A DNA stretch of 64,000 nt, taken from assembly GCA_902617975.1 (NCBI GenBank), contig CACMYV010000004.1, forward strand, positions 1 through 64,000, in the 5' to 3' direction. The notes under the pieces were generated by a model, which was given only the letters and a program-made list of their open reading frames with translations, was not told the origin of the DNA and made no database searches. The stretch comes from an uncultured Pelagibacteraceae bacterium (lineage in GTDB: Bacteria; Pseudomonadota; Alphaproteobacteria; Pelagibacterales; Pelagibacteraceae). A program made the translations under genes and the position numbers. Below are positions 42,106 to 52,383 of the stretch, piece by piece. Numbering within the stretch: position 1 is the first letter of the stretch; every line of letters begins with the position of its first letter.

Positions 42106-42956
42106 TATTCTCCAATTTTAAGTCTTAAAAACTCGTTTATTTTTAAATTTGGTATATTAATTTCAGAAATTACATCTCTAACTTTTTTTTTTGGTTCCAT
42201 AACCCAGTCTTGTGTCATTAAACTATTTTCTTCTTTAAATTTTTTTAATTTACCAATGCTAATCTTTTTTACAATTTCATCTGTTTTTCCTGAATTTTTT
42301 AATTCCTCCGAAATTAATTCTTGCTCTTTATCAAGAATTTCTTTCGGAATTTCATCAGAATTTAGTGCCAAAGGATTAGATGCAGCAATATGCATAGATA
42401 ACTGTTTTCCAAATAATTCAATTTTATCACTGTTTTCAGTTGTTTCTAATGAAAGAATCACTCCTAACTTAGATACATTTTCTTTTATTACAGAATGTTG
42501 ATATACAAAATTTTTAGATTTTACATTTTCTAAAGTTTTATGTTTTCCTATTGTAATTTTTTCACCAATTTTTGCTATTAACAATACTAAATTTTCTTCA
42601 ACAGTTTTGTTATTTAACATTTTAATTTTTTTAAGTTCTTCAATTTTTGAAGAACACTGATTATTTAATTCACTTAATTCTTTCACAAAAGAAATGAAGT
42701 CGTCATTTTTTGCAACAAAATCTGTTTCACAATTTACTTCAATTATTGAAGTTTTTTTTTCATTTCCGCTTATTACAATGACACCTTCTTTAGCATCTCT
42801 AGTCATTTTTTTTGATGCTTTTGCTATCCCTTTAACTCTTAAGATTTCTGCTGCTTTTTCTAAATCTCCATCTGACTCTTTAAGTGCACTATTGCAATCT
42901 TTAAAACCTGCTCCAGTTGATTGTCTCAATTGTTTTATTTTTTCTATATCGCTCAT
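42105..42956 (-). CDS. tsf: elongation factor Ts
   Basis: 283 aa; [33 protein letters not shown]. Confidence 0.96.
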   Translation of the reverse strand: MSDIEKIKQLRQSTGAGFKDCNSALKESDGDLEKAAEILRVKGIAKASKKMTRDAKEGVIVISGNEKKTSIIEVNCETDFVAKNDDFISFVKELSELNNQCSSKIEELKKIKMLNNKTVEENLVLLIAKIGEKITIGKHKTLENVKSKNFVYQHSVIKENVSKLGVILSLETTENSDKIELFGKQLSMHIAASNPLALNSDEIPKEILDKEQELISEELKNSGKTDEIVKKISIGKLKKFKEENSLMTQDWVMEPKKKVRDVISEINIPNLKINEFLRLKIGE

Positions 42957-42974
42957 TCAATATATTGATTTGAT

Positions 42975-43748
42975 TTAATTTAACTTTTTTTCTAAAGTAC
43001 TATTTTGAATTTTATTATCACTTTTTTTTTCAATTTTAGTTAAATCTGCTTGTGCCTGAATAATATTTTTTTTGGCATCAATTATTGTATCCTTCATGAG
43101 ATTACAATATAAATCTATTGATCTTCTAGCATCATCATTACCTGGTATGGGGAAATCTATACCGTCTGGATTAGAATTGGTATCTAGGATTGCTATTATT
43201 GGTATACCTAGTTTTTTAGATTCTTTTATTGCGAGAGATTCATAATTTGTATCAATTATAAATACTAGGTCCGGAATTTTCTTCATTTCCATTATGCCAC
43301 CTAGAGATCTTTGCAATTTATCTCTTTGTCCACTCATCTTAAGTAATTCTTTTTTTGTAAAACCTCGATTTTCAGCCGAAAGATCAGAATTAATTTTATT
43401 TAGTTTTTTAATAGAATTAGAAATAGTACCCCAATTGGTCAACATTCCACCTAGCCAACGATAATTTACAAAATATTGATCAGTATCTTTAGCTAATTGA
43501 GCAACAGCTTCTGATGCTTGTTTCTTAGTTGATATAAAAAGTATTTTACCACCCGCTGAAATAGTATTATGAACTTTCTCTAAGGCTTGATTTGTTAATT
43601 CAAGTGTTTGGGTTAAGTCTATTATATGTATTGCATCTCTTTTTCCAAAAATATATTTTTTCATTTTTGGATTCCATCTTAGTGTTTTATGACCAAGGTG
43701 AACTCCTGCTTCAAGCAATTGTTCGATTGTGATTTTTGGTATCTTCAT
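42975..43748 (-). CDS. rpsB: 30S ribosomal protein S2
   Basis: 257 aa; LLEAGVHLGHKTLRWNPKMKKYIFGKRDAIHIIDL, NYRWLGGMLTNW. Confidence 0.98.
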   Translation of the reverse strand: MKIPKITIEQLLEAGVHLGHKTLRWNPKMKKYIFGKRDAIHIIDLTQTLELTNQALEKVHNTISAGGKILFISTKKQASEAVAQLAKDTDQYFVNYRWLGGMLTNWGTISNSIKKLNKINSDLSAENRGFTKKELLKMSGQRDKLQRSLGGIMEMKKIPDLVFIIDTNYESLAIKESKKLGIPIIAILDTNSNPDGIDFPIPGNDDARRSIDLYCNLMKDTIIDAKKNIIQAQADLTKIEKKSDNKIQNSTLEKKLN

Positions 43749-43830
43749 ATTTTTTCCCGGTTATGCCACCACAATTATTGCCCTTAGGGACCGGAGGTAT
43801 TAAACCACTAATTGTGTGCGTTTTAATTTC
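43749..43830 (-). ncRNA. structured rpsB 5' leader (candidate S2-binding autoregulatory RNA, pseudoknot-capable)
   Basis: GC-rich island; minus strand CACAATTA/TAATTGTG 8-bp helix (43816..43809 with 43777..43770) whose loop contains TCCGGT (43795..43790), able to pair with ACCGGG (43761..43756) just upstream of the rpsB start; small TCCC-TAA-GGG hairpin inside. Confidence 0.65.
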
Positions 43831-43869
43831 GAAATAAATACTAATTATTTGATAAAAAACAACCCCTTT

Positions 43870-46800
43870 TTAATCAATAATTATATTTTCTTGCAAATTT
43901 AACGTTTTAATTAGTTGATTATTCACTTTTCTTTTATCTTTAAGTTGAAATGTTAAAATTTCATCTTTTTTGTCTAATATTATATTTACCTCTGTTTCAC
44001 CATTCTCTTTGGACATTTGTCTTAATTTTTTAATATTTTTAATATCACTAAATTTAAAAGTAATTTTTTTTATTGCTTTATTAACTATTTCGTTTAGTGA
44101 AATCATTTTTTTTACATTAATTCTCCTTTGACTTCTATCATCATCAGAATAATTTTTCATTAAAGTTAACATTATGGAATTTCCTTCAATTAGAATCTTT
44201 CTATTGAGTTCAAAAATTTCAGAGAAAATAAAAAGCTCGAATGTATTTGATAAATCTGAAAATTTTATTATTCCATATGAATTTCCTTTTTGGGTTTTTT
44301 TTTCTTGAACTTTAAGTACGGTACAAGCGATATTAGAACTAAGAATATCTTTATTGTTCTCAAATTCATCAAAGTAGGTAATATTATACTGTTTAAAAAT
44401 TGATTTATACTGATTTAATGGATGATCAGACATGTAAAATCCTAGGGTTTCAAACTCTTTGTTGAGCTTATTGTCTACATCGTAATCTTCACAATTATCT
44501 AGAAAATTTAGATCCTCTGTCTCTTGGTTTCCAAATAAATCAATTTGATTTGTAGCTTTATTTTCATGAATGTTTTTAGATTTTAATATTATATTTGGAA
44601 TTGATTTAAATAACGATTGTCGATTATTATTTAATTTATCAAATGCTCCTGCCTGTACTAAACCTTCTAGTTGTAACTTATTTATATCTTTTGGATTCAC
44701 TCTGTTAATAAAATCAATTAAACTTTTAAATTCTCCATTTTGTAATCTTTCTTTAATAACATTATTTATCGCTTCAAATCCAACATTTTTTATAGCACCT
44801 AATGCATAATAGAAAAAAATTCCGTCTGAAGTAAAATCAGCAAAAGATTTATTGATATCGGGTCTTACTATTTCTATATTTAATCTTTTAAGTTCTTCAT
44901 AAAATTCGCTTAATTTTTTTTGATTAGACAATTCTGTAGACATTGATGCTACAAAAAATTCATGTGGATAATATGTTTTAAGGTATGCAGTTTGATAGGC
45001 TATTACTGCGTAAGCGGCTGCATGACTTTTATTAAATCCATACTCAGCAAATGGTTCAATTTTTAAAAATATACTAGCAGCTATCTCTTTGCTTATTCCA
45101 TTTTTAGATGCCCCTTCTACAAATCTTTGTTTTTGTTTTTCTAACTCAGCTCTCTTTTTTTTTCCCATTGCTCTTCTTAAAATATCTGCTTCACCAGCTG
45201 TAAATCCTGAAAGAACTTGAGCTATCTGCATAACCTGCTCTTGATATATTATTACACCATACGTTGGTTTTAAAATTTCCTCTAATTTAGGGTGAAGATA
45301 ATCAGGTTCTCTTATTCCATGCTTACAATCATTATATATTGGTATGTTGCTCATAGGACCTGGTCTATACAAAGCAACTAGTGCAATAATATCTTCTAAT
45401 CTGTTAGGTTTCATGTTTATAAGCGCATCTTTCATTCCGGAACTTTCCAATTGAAATAAACCAACTGTTTTACCGCTAGATAATAATTCGTATACTTTCT
45501 GATCTTCGTAATTAATTTTTTCAATATTGAATTCAGGTTTAATTTTATTTATTAGTTTTTGAGCTTTATCGATAACAGTTAAAGTTTTTAAGCCTAAAAA
45601 GTCAAATTTAATAAGTCCTGCATTTTCTGCTGAGTACATATCAAACTGAGTTGAGGGTAATAATAAATCAGCTGAATTATCTTTGTATAAAGGTACAGTT
45701 TCTGTTAATTTTTTGTCTGCAATCACAACACCTGCTGCATGAGTTGCCACATTACGATTTAAACCCTCTAATTTCAGAGATAAATTAACTAAACGATCAA
45801 CCCTTTTGTCTTCTTTAATTAACTTTTGAAGTCTAGGCTCTACATTAATACATTCCTGCAATGACATTGGTCTGGATGGATCAAAAGGTATCATTTTACA
45901 AATACTATCTATAAAGCCATAGGGCAATCCCAAAACTCTACCAACATCTCTTATAACCATTCTTGTTTTTAATTTACCAAAGGTGATAATATGAGCTACA
46001 CTATCTTTATATTTTGTAGTTAGATATTCAAAAACCAAATCTCTTTTTTCTTCACAAAAATCTATATCAAAATCTGGCATTGAAATTCTATCAGGATTTA
46101 GAAATCGTTCAAAAATAAGATTAAATTTTATTGGATCAATATCAGTTATAGATAAACACCATGCTACTAAAGAGCCTGCGCCAGATCCTCTACCAGGACC
46201 CACCGGTATTTTATTCAATTTAGCCCACTTAATATAATCTGAAACAATTAAGAAATAACCAGAGTAATTCATTTCAACTATTATTCGTATTTCATGGTCT
46301 AATCTTTTTTTATATTGTATATATTTTTCATCTTTCTCAACATGAATATGATCTACATCAAAAACTGATTTAAATTTATCTTTTAGTCCTTCAATAGATA
46401 GTTGTTTCAAAATTTCATTTGGATCTTTTTCAGAAGATGAAATTCTTGGTAAAATAGGTTTAGAAAAATTTGGCTTAAAGGAACATCTAAAAGGTAAATT
46501 AAAATTATTTTCTAACGCCTCCGGTAAATCTTTAAATACCTCAATCATCTCATTTGATGATTTAAAATAATGCTGATTTGAAAGTTTTATTCTATTTGAG
46601 TCATTTACATAAGTTTTTTCACCTATACACATCAATGCATCGTGAGCTTCAAACATATCTTTATTTAAATAGTAAACTTCATGAGAAGCAATAATTGGTA
46701 ATTCTAACTTGGCTGAAACTTTTAGATTATAATTTTCGAAGTCTTTTTCATTCAAATCATTATGCCTTTGAATTTCTATGTAAATATTATCTTGAAATTT

Positions 46801-47280
46801 ATCTTTTAACATTAGCAGTATTTCTTCAATTTCATTAGTTAAACCTTTATTAAAAAGTGAACCAAAAAAACATTTTATTGAACCAGTTAAAATTATTATA
46901 CCTTCAGAATTATTAAATAAGTCGTCTAATTTACAATGCGGGGTGGTTGTTTCTGAACTTTCTAAATAAGATTTTGATGAAAGTTTAATTATGTTTTTAT
47001 ATCCATTTTTATTTTTAGCTATAAGAGGTATTAAACCCTCAAATTCTTTATATTTAAATAAAATCTGAGTTCCAATTATAGGCTGTGTACCTACGGAAGT
47101 TAAATTTTCTGAAAACTCTAATGCGCCTGATAAATTATAGGTATCTGACAAGCCTAACGATTTAATTTTATTTTTTTTACAGAAATCTTTTAATTCTTCA
47201 ATTTTTACAGCTCCTTCACAAATTGAATATTGAGTGTGTATTTTAAATTGATTGAATGTTTTGTTAATTGATTCTTTCAT
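43870..47280 (-). CDS. dnaE: DNA polymerase III alpha subunit
   Basis: 1136 aa; PHP domain, GPGRGSGAGSLVAW, SMPDFDIDFCEEKR, YGFNKSHAAAYA. Confidence 0.98.
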   Translation of the reverse strand: MKESINKTFNQFKIHTQYSICEGAVKIEELKDFCKKNKIKSLGLSDTYNLSGALEFSENLTSVGTQPIIGTQILFKYKEFEGLIPLIAKNKNGYKNIIKLSSKSYLESSETTTPHCKLDDLFNNSEGIIILTGSIKCFFGSLFNKGLTNEIEEILLMLKDKFQDNIYIEIQRHNDLNEKDFENYNLKVSAKLELPIIASHEVYYLNKDMFEAHDALMCIGEKTYVNDSNRIKLSNQHYFKSSNEMIEVFKDLPEALENNFNLPFRCSFKPNFSKPILPRISSSEKDPNEILKQLSIEGLKDKFKSVFDVDHIHVEKDEKYIQYKKRLDHEIRIIVEMNYSGYFLIVSDYIKWAKLNKIPVGPGRGSGAGSLVAWCLSITDIDPIKFNLIFERFLNPDRISMPDFDIDFCEEKRDLVFEYLTTKYKDSVAHIITFGKLKTRMVIRDVGRVLGLPYGFIDSICKMIPFDPSRPMSLQECINVEPRLQKLIKEDKRVDRLVNLSLKLEGLNRNVATHAAGVVIADKKLTETVPLYKDNSADLLLPSTQFDMYSAENAGLIKFDFLGLKTLTVIDKAQKLINKIKPEFNIEKINYEDQKVYELLSSGKTVGLFQLESSGMKDALINMKPNRLEDIIALVALYRPGPMSNIPIYNDCKHGIREPDYLHPKLEEILKPTYGVIIYQEQVMQIAQVLSGFTAGEADILRRAMGKKKRAELEKQKQRFVEGASKNGISKEIAASIFLKIEPFAEYGFNKSHAAAYAVIAYQTAYLKTYYPHEFFVASMSTELSNQKKLSEFYEELKRLNIEIVRPDINKSFADFTSDGIFFYYALGAIKNVGFEAINNVIKERLQNGEFKSLIDFINRVNPKDINKLQLEGLVQAGAFDKLNNNRQSLFKSIPNIILKSKNIHENKATNQIDLFGNQETEDLNFLDNCEDYDVDNKLNKEFETLGFYMSDHPLNQYKSIFKQYNITYFDEFENNKDILSSNIACTVLKVQEKKTQKGNSYGIIKFSDLSNTFELFIFSEIFELNRKILIEGNSIMLTLMKNYSDDDRSQRRINVKKMISLNEIVNKAIKKITFKFSDIKNIKKLRQMSKENGETEVNIILDKKDEILTFQLKDKRKVNNQLIKTLNLQENIIID

Positions 47281-47950
47281 TGGTAGAATTCATTTTACCA
47301 CCAATCATTTTAATTTTACAATCTGCCATATTTGCAAAATATCTATTGTGGGTTGCAAAAATTATAATTCTATTTTTTTCTTTTAAATTAAATAGAATTT
47401 TAAATATTTGTTTTGCATTTTCAAAATCTAAACTTCCAGTTGGTTCATCTGCCAGGATAATATTAGGTTCATTAATTAAAGCCCTAGCAATTGCAATTCT
47501 TTGATTTTCCCCACCAGAAAGCTCTGATGGATAATGATTTAATCTCGATGTTAAATCAAATTTTTTAATCAGTTTTTTTGCTAACTCTGTTGATTTTGAT
47601 TTGTTATTAGAAATTAATAAATTAGGTAATATAACGTTTTCAAGCGCAGTAAAATCAGGCAATAAATTTTTGTCTTGATAAATAATACCAATATTTTTTG
47701 ATCTTACACTGTCATTCTCAATTGAACTAATTGTATCAATTTTCTTTTTATTAAATTCGATGAAACCTGAAGAAGGAATATCAATTAATGATAGTAAATT
47801 TAATAGTGTTGATTTACCAGATCCAGAAGGTCCAACAATTGAGTACACTTTTCCTGATTCAAATTTAAAATTTATATTATTTAAAACTTTATGTGATTTA
47901 TTTTTTTCATACTTTTTTGATAAATTGTTTAATTTTAAAAAATTATTCAT
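47264..47950 (-). CDS. lolD: lipoprotein-releasing ABC transporter ATP-binding protein
   Basis: 228 aa; [29 protein letters not shown]; adjacent to lolC. Confidence 0.93.
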   Translation of the reverse strand: MNNFLKLNNLSKKYEKNKSHKVLNNINFKFESGKVYSIVGPSGSGKSTLLNLLSLIDIPSSGFIEFNKKKIDTISSIENDSVRSKNIGIIYQDKNLLPDFTALENVILPNLLISNNKSKSTELAKKLIKKFDLTSRLNHYPSELSGGENQRIAIARALINEPNIILADEPTGSLDFENAKQIFKILFNLKEKNRIIIFATHNRYFANMADCKIKMIGGKMNSTNERIN

Positions 47951-49154
47951 ATTTCAGTGATTGTATTGTATCTAATCTTGCTGCTTTTGAAGCTGGATAA
48001 ATTGATACAACTGAAGTTGTCATAATTGAACATAAAGCAATTAAAATAATTGAATTAACATTTATTTCTGATGGAAGAGTACTTAAAAAGTAAATTTCTT
48101 CTGGAAATAACATTATATCAAACGTATTTGAAATAAATTTCCTAATATCTTCTATATAAAATGAAAATAAAGAACCTAATACAATTCCAAATAAAGTTGC
48201 TGAAGTGCCAATGATAAATCCAACAAAAAAAAAGATTTTTTTAATTGATACATTTGACACACCAATAGATTTTAAAATTCCTATATCCCTTGTTTTATTT
48301 TTAACCAATATAGTCAAACCAGATATAATATTAAATGCAGCTACAATTATAATTAAAGATAAGATTATAAACATTACATTTCTTTCAACTTTTAAAGCTG
48401 AAAATAATGACTCATTTAAATCTGCCCATGTGTAAACATATGCATCAGGAAATAAATCTATTAAATTTTTTTTGTGATATTCGATTTTTTTTGGATCTTT
48501 AAAATAGTACTCAGTAAATCTTTTGTTTTTATTTTTATCAAAAAAATCCTCTAATGTATTAAGATTGATATATGCTACATTCTCATTAAATTCTGTAATC
48601 CCGCTATCGAATATTGAAATTACTTCAAATTTATCTTGTCTAGGAAAAGACCCAACAATTGTTTGAATACCAGATGGTGACATTATTGTTATTTGATCGC
48701 CAATATCTATATTAAGTAAAAAGCTTAAATCTTTTCCAATTGAAATTGAATTATTTTTTAAATCTGTTGATCCAAAATATTTTTGATTATTTGATATTTC
48801 TAGTGTCTCAAAATCATTTTTCAAATATCCTTTTAAAAGTACTCCTTTTGTATTTATTTTTGAAAGAATTACTGCTTCTCCATCATTTGACACAATACCC
48901 TTAGCTAAATCCTTATTATTTACAAAAACTAAAGGCTTGTCGTAATGTTTTACAACAGCATGGGCATTAAAGCCTACAATTTTATTTATTAACTCCGATC
49001 TAAAACCGTTCATTACCGACATAACAATTATTAATACAGCCACGCCCAAACCAATACCAATAAAGGAAAAGATAGAGATTACATTTAAGAAGCCATCTTT
49101 TTTTCTAGCTCTTAAAAATCTAAATATAATTTCTTTTTCTAGTTGTGAAATCAA
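47943..49154 (-). CDS. lolC: lipoprotein-releasing system transmembrane protein LolC/E
   Basis: 403 aa; FLRARKKDGFLNVISIFSFIGIGLGVAVLIIVMSVMNGFRSEL. Confidence 0.94.
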   Translation of the reverse strand: MISQLEKEIIFRFLRARKKDGFLNVISIFSFIGIGLGVAVLIIVMSVMNGFRSELINKIVGFNAHAVVKHYDKPLVFVNNKDLAKGIVSNDGEAVILSKINTKGVLLKGYLKNDFETLEISNNQKYFGSTDLKNNSISIGKDLSFLLNIDIGDQITIMSPSGIQTIVGSFPRQDKFEVISIFDSGITEFNENVAYINLNTLEDFFDKNKNKRFTEYYFKDPKKIEYHKKNLIDLFPDAYVYTWADLNESLFSALKVERNVMFIILSLIIIVAAFNIISGLTILVKNKTRDIGILKSIGVSNVSIKKIFFFVGFIIGTSATLFGIVLGSLFSFYIEDIRKFISNTFDIMLFPEEIYFLSTLPSEINVNSIILIALCSIMTTSVVSIYPASKAARLDTIQSLKYE

Positions 49155-50479
49155 TTTTGTTTAGCTTTTATTATTTGTGAAGCTATATCTTCAACTTTAA
49201 ATTTTTGAGTTTCTCCATCGACTTCCTTAAACTCATATAAATTTCCTTCAGATTTGCTTCCGATTATCAATTGATATGGAATTCCAATTAAATTAAATTT
49301 TTTTATTTTAGCTGAGATATTTTCGTCTGTATCATCTATGATTGTTTCTATGTTTTTTGATTTTAGAAATTCATGTACTTTAATAGACTTTTCTAAATTA
49401 GATTTATCATTTTTATTAATCATTGGAATAATAGCACAATCATAAGGTGTTACTGACATAGGCCATTTCATAATACCGTCTTTATCATTATATTTTGCCT
49501 CAATTATGGCACCAACAAGTCTGGAAACTCCAATTCCATATGATCCCATTTTTACAAATTCTTTTTTTCCATTAAAATCAACAGCTGCATTCATTGGTTT
49601 TGAGTATTTATCTCCAAAATAAAATATGTGACCAACTTCAATACCTTTGGTATTTACTCTATATTCTTCTGCAACAGATTTTTCAAATTCATCTTTATTA
49701 AATTTTTCATCTGTTACTGAGTAAAACTTTTCGTATTGTTTTCTCAATACACCTAATGACTCTTTGTCTAAAATTGTTTTAGAGCTGTCTACATCAAAAA
49801 TTCTCTTATCTGTATAAATTTTACTTTCACCTGTGTCAGCAAGAATGACGAATTCATGTGATAAGTTTCCTCCTATAGGACCAGTGTCAGCAGCCATGGG
49901 AATTGCGGATAAATTTAGTCTCTTAAAAGTTTTTAAATATGAAAGAAAAAATTTATTGTACGAAAATATTGCATCATCATCTGTTAAATCAAAAGAGTAG
50001 GCATCCTTCATATAAAATTCTCTGCATCTCATAATTCCAAATCTTGGTCTTAACTCATCTCTAAATTTCCATTGAATATGGTATAATAATTGAGGTAAAG
50101 ATTTATATGATTTAAAGGAAGATCTAAAAATTTCTGTCACAAGTTCCTCATTAGTTGGACCATATAACATTTCTCTATTTTGACGATCCTTAATTCTTAA
50201 CATTTCTTCACCATAATCTTCATATCGACCACTTTCCTTCCAAATTTCGGATGATTGAATTGTAGGCATTAATATTTCTTGAACACCAACACGGTCTTGT
50301 TCTTCTCTAACTATTTGTTCTATTTTTTTCATGACTTTAAATCCAAGCGGTAACCAAGAATAAATTCCAGCAGAGGACTGTTTAATCATGCCTACTCTTA
50401 ACATTAACTGGTGTGATTTAATTTTAGCCTCAGATGGATTATTTTTTAGTATCGGAATAAATGATCTTGAAAAAAACAT
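49151..50479 (-). CDS. proS: prolyl-tRNA synthetase (short form, no large editing insertion)
   Basis: 442 aa; class II motifs, RVGMIKQSSAGIYSWLPLGFKV, SYGIGVSRLVGAIIE. Confidence 0.97.
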   Translation of the reverse strand: MFFSRSFIPILKNNPSEAKIKSHQLMLRVGMIKQSSAGIYSWLPLGFKVMKKIEQIVREEQDRVGVQEILMPTIQSSEIWKESGRYEDYGEEMLRIKDRQNREMLYGPTNEELVTEIFRSSFKSYKSLPQLLYHIQWKFRDELRPRFGIMRCREFYMKDAYSFDLTDDDAIFSYNKFFLSYLKTFKRLNLSAIPMAADTGPIGGNLSHEFVILADTGESKIYTDKRIFDVDSSKTILDKESLGVLRKQYEKFYSVTDEKFNKDEFEKSVAEEYRVNTKGIEVGHIFYFGDKYSKPMNAAVDFNGKKEFVKMGSYGIGVSRLVGAIIEAKYNDKDGIMKWPMSVTPYDCAIIPMINKNDKSNLEKSIKVHEFLKSKNIETIIDDTDENISAKIKKFNLIGIPYQLIIGSKSEGNLYEFKEVDGETQKFKVEDIASQIIKAKQN

Positions 50480-50724
50480 TAATTTAAAAAGTTACGTAAA
50501 TTTAAAATTTCATTAATTACTAATAGATATATAACTATAAAAATACCAGACGTAATTAAAGTACAATAAATTATTTTTTTAGTTATTTTTGGATTTTCTG
50601 GGGCCCCAGGGTCAACTCCCTCTATATTTCCCTTTTTTTCACGATTAACATCTATAGGTAGAATGGCAAAAAAAACTATCCACCACAAGCACACATATAC
50701 AACTATTGAGCCTGTAATACTCAA
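50479..50724 (-). CDS. DUF1467 family small membrane protein
   Basis: 81 aa; two TMs, WWIVFFAILPIDV...GVDPGAPENPKITKK; position next to rnj as in other alphaproteobacteria. Confidence 0.8.
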   Translation of the reverse strand: MSITGSIVVYVCLWWIVFFAILPIDVNREKKGNIEGVDPGAPENPKITKKIIYCTLITSGIFIVIYLLVINEILNLRNFLN

Positions 50725-52383
50725 TTAAATCCTCACTAAATTTATATTTGTGTAAGGTCTTTTTCCTAATTTTTCTTTTGTGTACTTTCTACAAGTTATT
50801 TTAAGAGCATCAATTAAATTAGATTCTTGCTTTTTATTATTTAAAGAAAAAGTTTTTGCTGTTTTTTCAATTTCCTCTTCAAGATTAAATGTAAATTCAT
50901 CTTTTTCGTATATAGGTAAACCTCTAAAAGTTAATAAAGGTTTGTTATGAATATTACCATTTGGAGTGATTACTAGTGTTGCTTCTATTAATCCGTTGGT
51001 AGATAAATTTTTTCTCTCTTTGATAGATTGGGCATCTTCTTCAACACTTATAGAACCATCTACGTAAAGTCTTCCACTTGGAGCTTTATCATATACTTCA
51101 GGTTTATCACCTGGATAAATTCTAACTATATCACCATTTTCTACTCTAACAGGAAATGGGACTTGCATTTCTTTAGCAAAATTTATGTGTTCAATCATAT
51201 GTCTATGTTCACCATGAACAGGTATGACTGATCTTGGTTTTATCCAGTCATACATATCCTTTAAATCTTCTCTATTTGGATGTCCTGATACATGAATAAA
51301 TTCACTATCTTCAGAAATTACTTCTATACCTTCTCTAACTAATTGATTGTGAAGTTTGTATAATTTTTTTTCATTACCTGGAATAATTTTCGAAGAAAAT
51401 ATAACTGCGTCCCCTCTCTCAACAAAAACATCTGGATGTGTATAATTTGAAATACGGTTCATCGCACCCATTGGTTCTCCTTGACTACCAGTACATAAGT
51501 AAACAATTTTTTCTCTTGAAATATTTTTTGCATCTCTTGCATCAAGTGGTTCGATAACATTTTGCAAGTAACCACATTGCCTAGCAGCTTTATAAATTCT
51601 ATGCATTGAGCGGCCCACCAAAGCAATTTGCCTACCTGTTTTTTCAGCACAATAAAAGGCAGACTCCATTCTAGCTACATTTGAAGCGAAAGAAGTAATA
51701 ATTATCCTTTTCTTTAATCTTTCCATTATTTTTAGCATATTTTTTCTTACATCGAGCTCAGATCCTGCTCTTCCTGCACTAAATACGTTTGTTGAGTCAC
51801 ATATCATTGTCAAAACACCTTCTTCACCAATTTCCTTTAATCTTTTTGAATTCATATTGTCTCCAGTTAATGGATCTGGATCACACTTCCAATCACCAGT
51901 GTGTAATATATTTCCAACAGGTGTTTCAATTTTTAGTCCATTAGGTTCTAGTATAGAATGTGTTAATGTAACAAATTCTATTTTAAAAGGACTTAAATCT
52001 ATAATGCTATTTAACTGAACAACTTCTAGATATCCTGTTACATCAATTTTTTTTTCTTTAAATTTTTCTGAAATTAACACTGATGTAAATGGAGTAGCAA
52101 ATATTTTACATTTTAGTTTTGGCCATATATGAGCAATTGCACCAATGTGATCTTCATGTGCATGAGTTAGAACAATACCTAATAAGTCATCTTTTTTATC
52201 AACAATAAATCCAGGGTCAGGATATATTAAATCAACTCCAGGAATTGCATCATCTGCAAAAGTAACTCCTATATCTACAATTATCCATTTTCTATTATCT
52301 GGATTTCCATAGGCGAATAAATTCATATTCATCCCAATTTCTCCAGATCCCCCTAAAGGGCAAAAAATTAATTCTTCTTTCAT
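50725..52383 (-). CDS. rnj: ribonuclease J
   Basis: 552 aa; LGGSGEIGMNMNLF, LTHAHEDHIGAI, HTGDWK, VSGHPNREDL. Confidence 0.95.
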   Translation of the reverse strand: MKEELIFCPLGGSGEIGMNMNLFAYGNPDNRKWIIVDIGVTFADDAIPGVDLIYPDPGFIVDKKDDLLGIVLTHAHEDHIGAIAHIWPKLKCKIFATPFTSVLISEKFKEKKIDVTGYLEVVQLNSIIDLSPFKIEFVTLTHSILEPNGLKIETPVGNILHTGDWKCDPDPLTGDNMNSKRLKEIGEEGVLTMICDSTNVFSAGRAGSELDVRKNMLKIMERLKKRIIITSFASNVARMESAFYCAEKTGRQIALVGRSMHRIYKAARQCGYLQNVIEPLDARDAKNISREKIVYLCTGSQGEPMGAMNRISNYTHPDVFVERGDAVIFSSKIIPGNEKKLYKLHNQLVREGIEVISEDSEFIHVSGHPNREDLKDMYDWIKPRSVIPVHGEHRHMIEHINFAKEMQVPFPVRVENGDIVRIYPGDKPEVYDKAPSGRLYVDGSISVEEDAQSIKERKNLSTNGLIEATLVITPNGNIHNKPLLTFRGLPIYEKDEFTFNLEEEIEKTAKTFSLNNKKQESNLIDALKITCRKYTKEKLGKRPYTNINLVRI

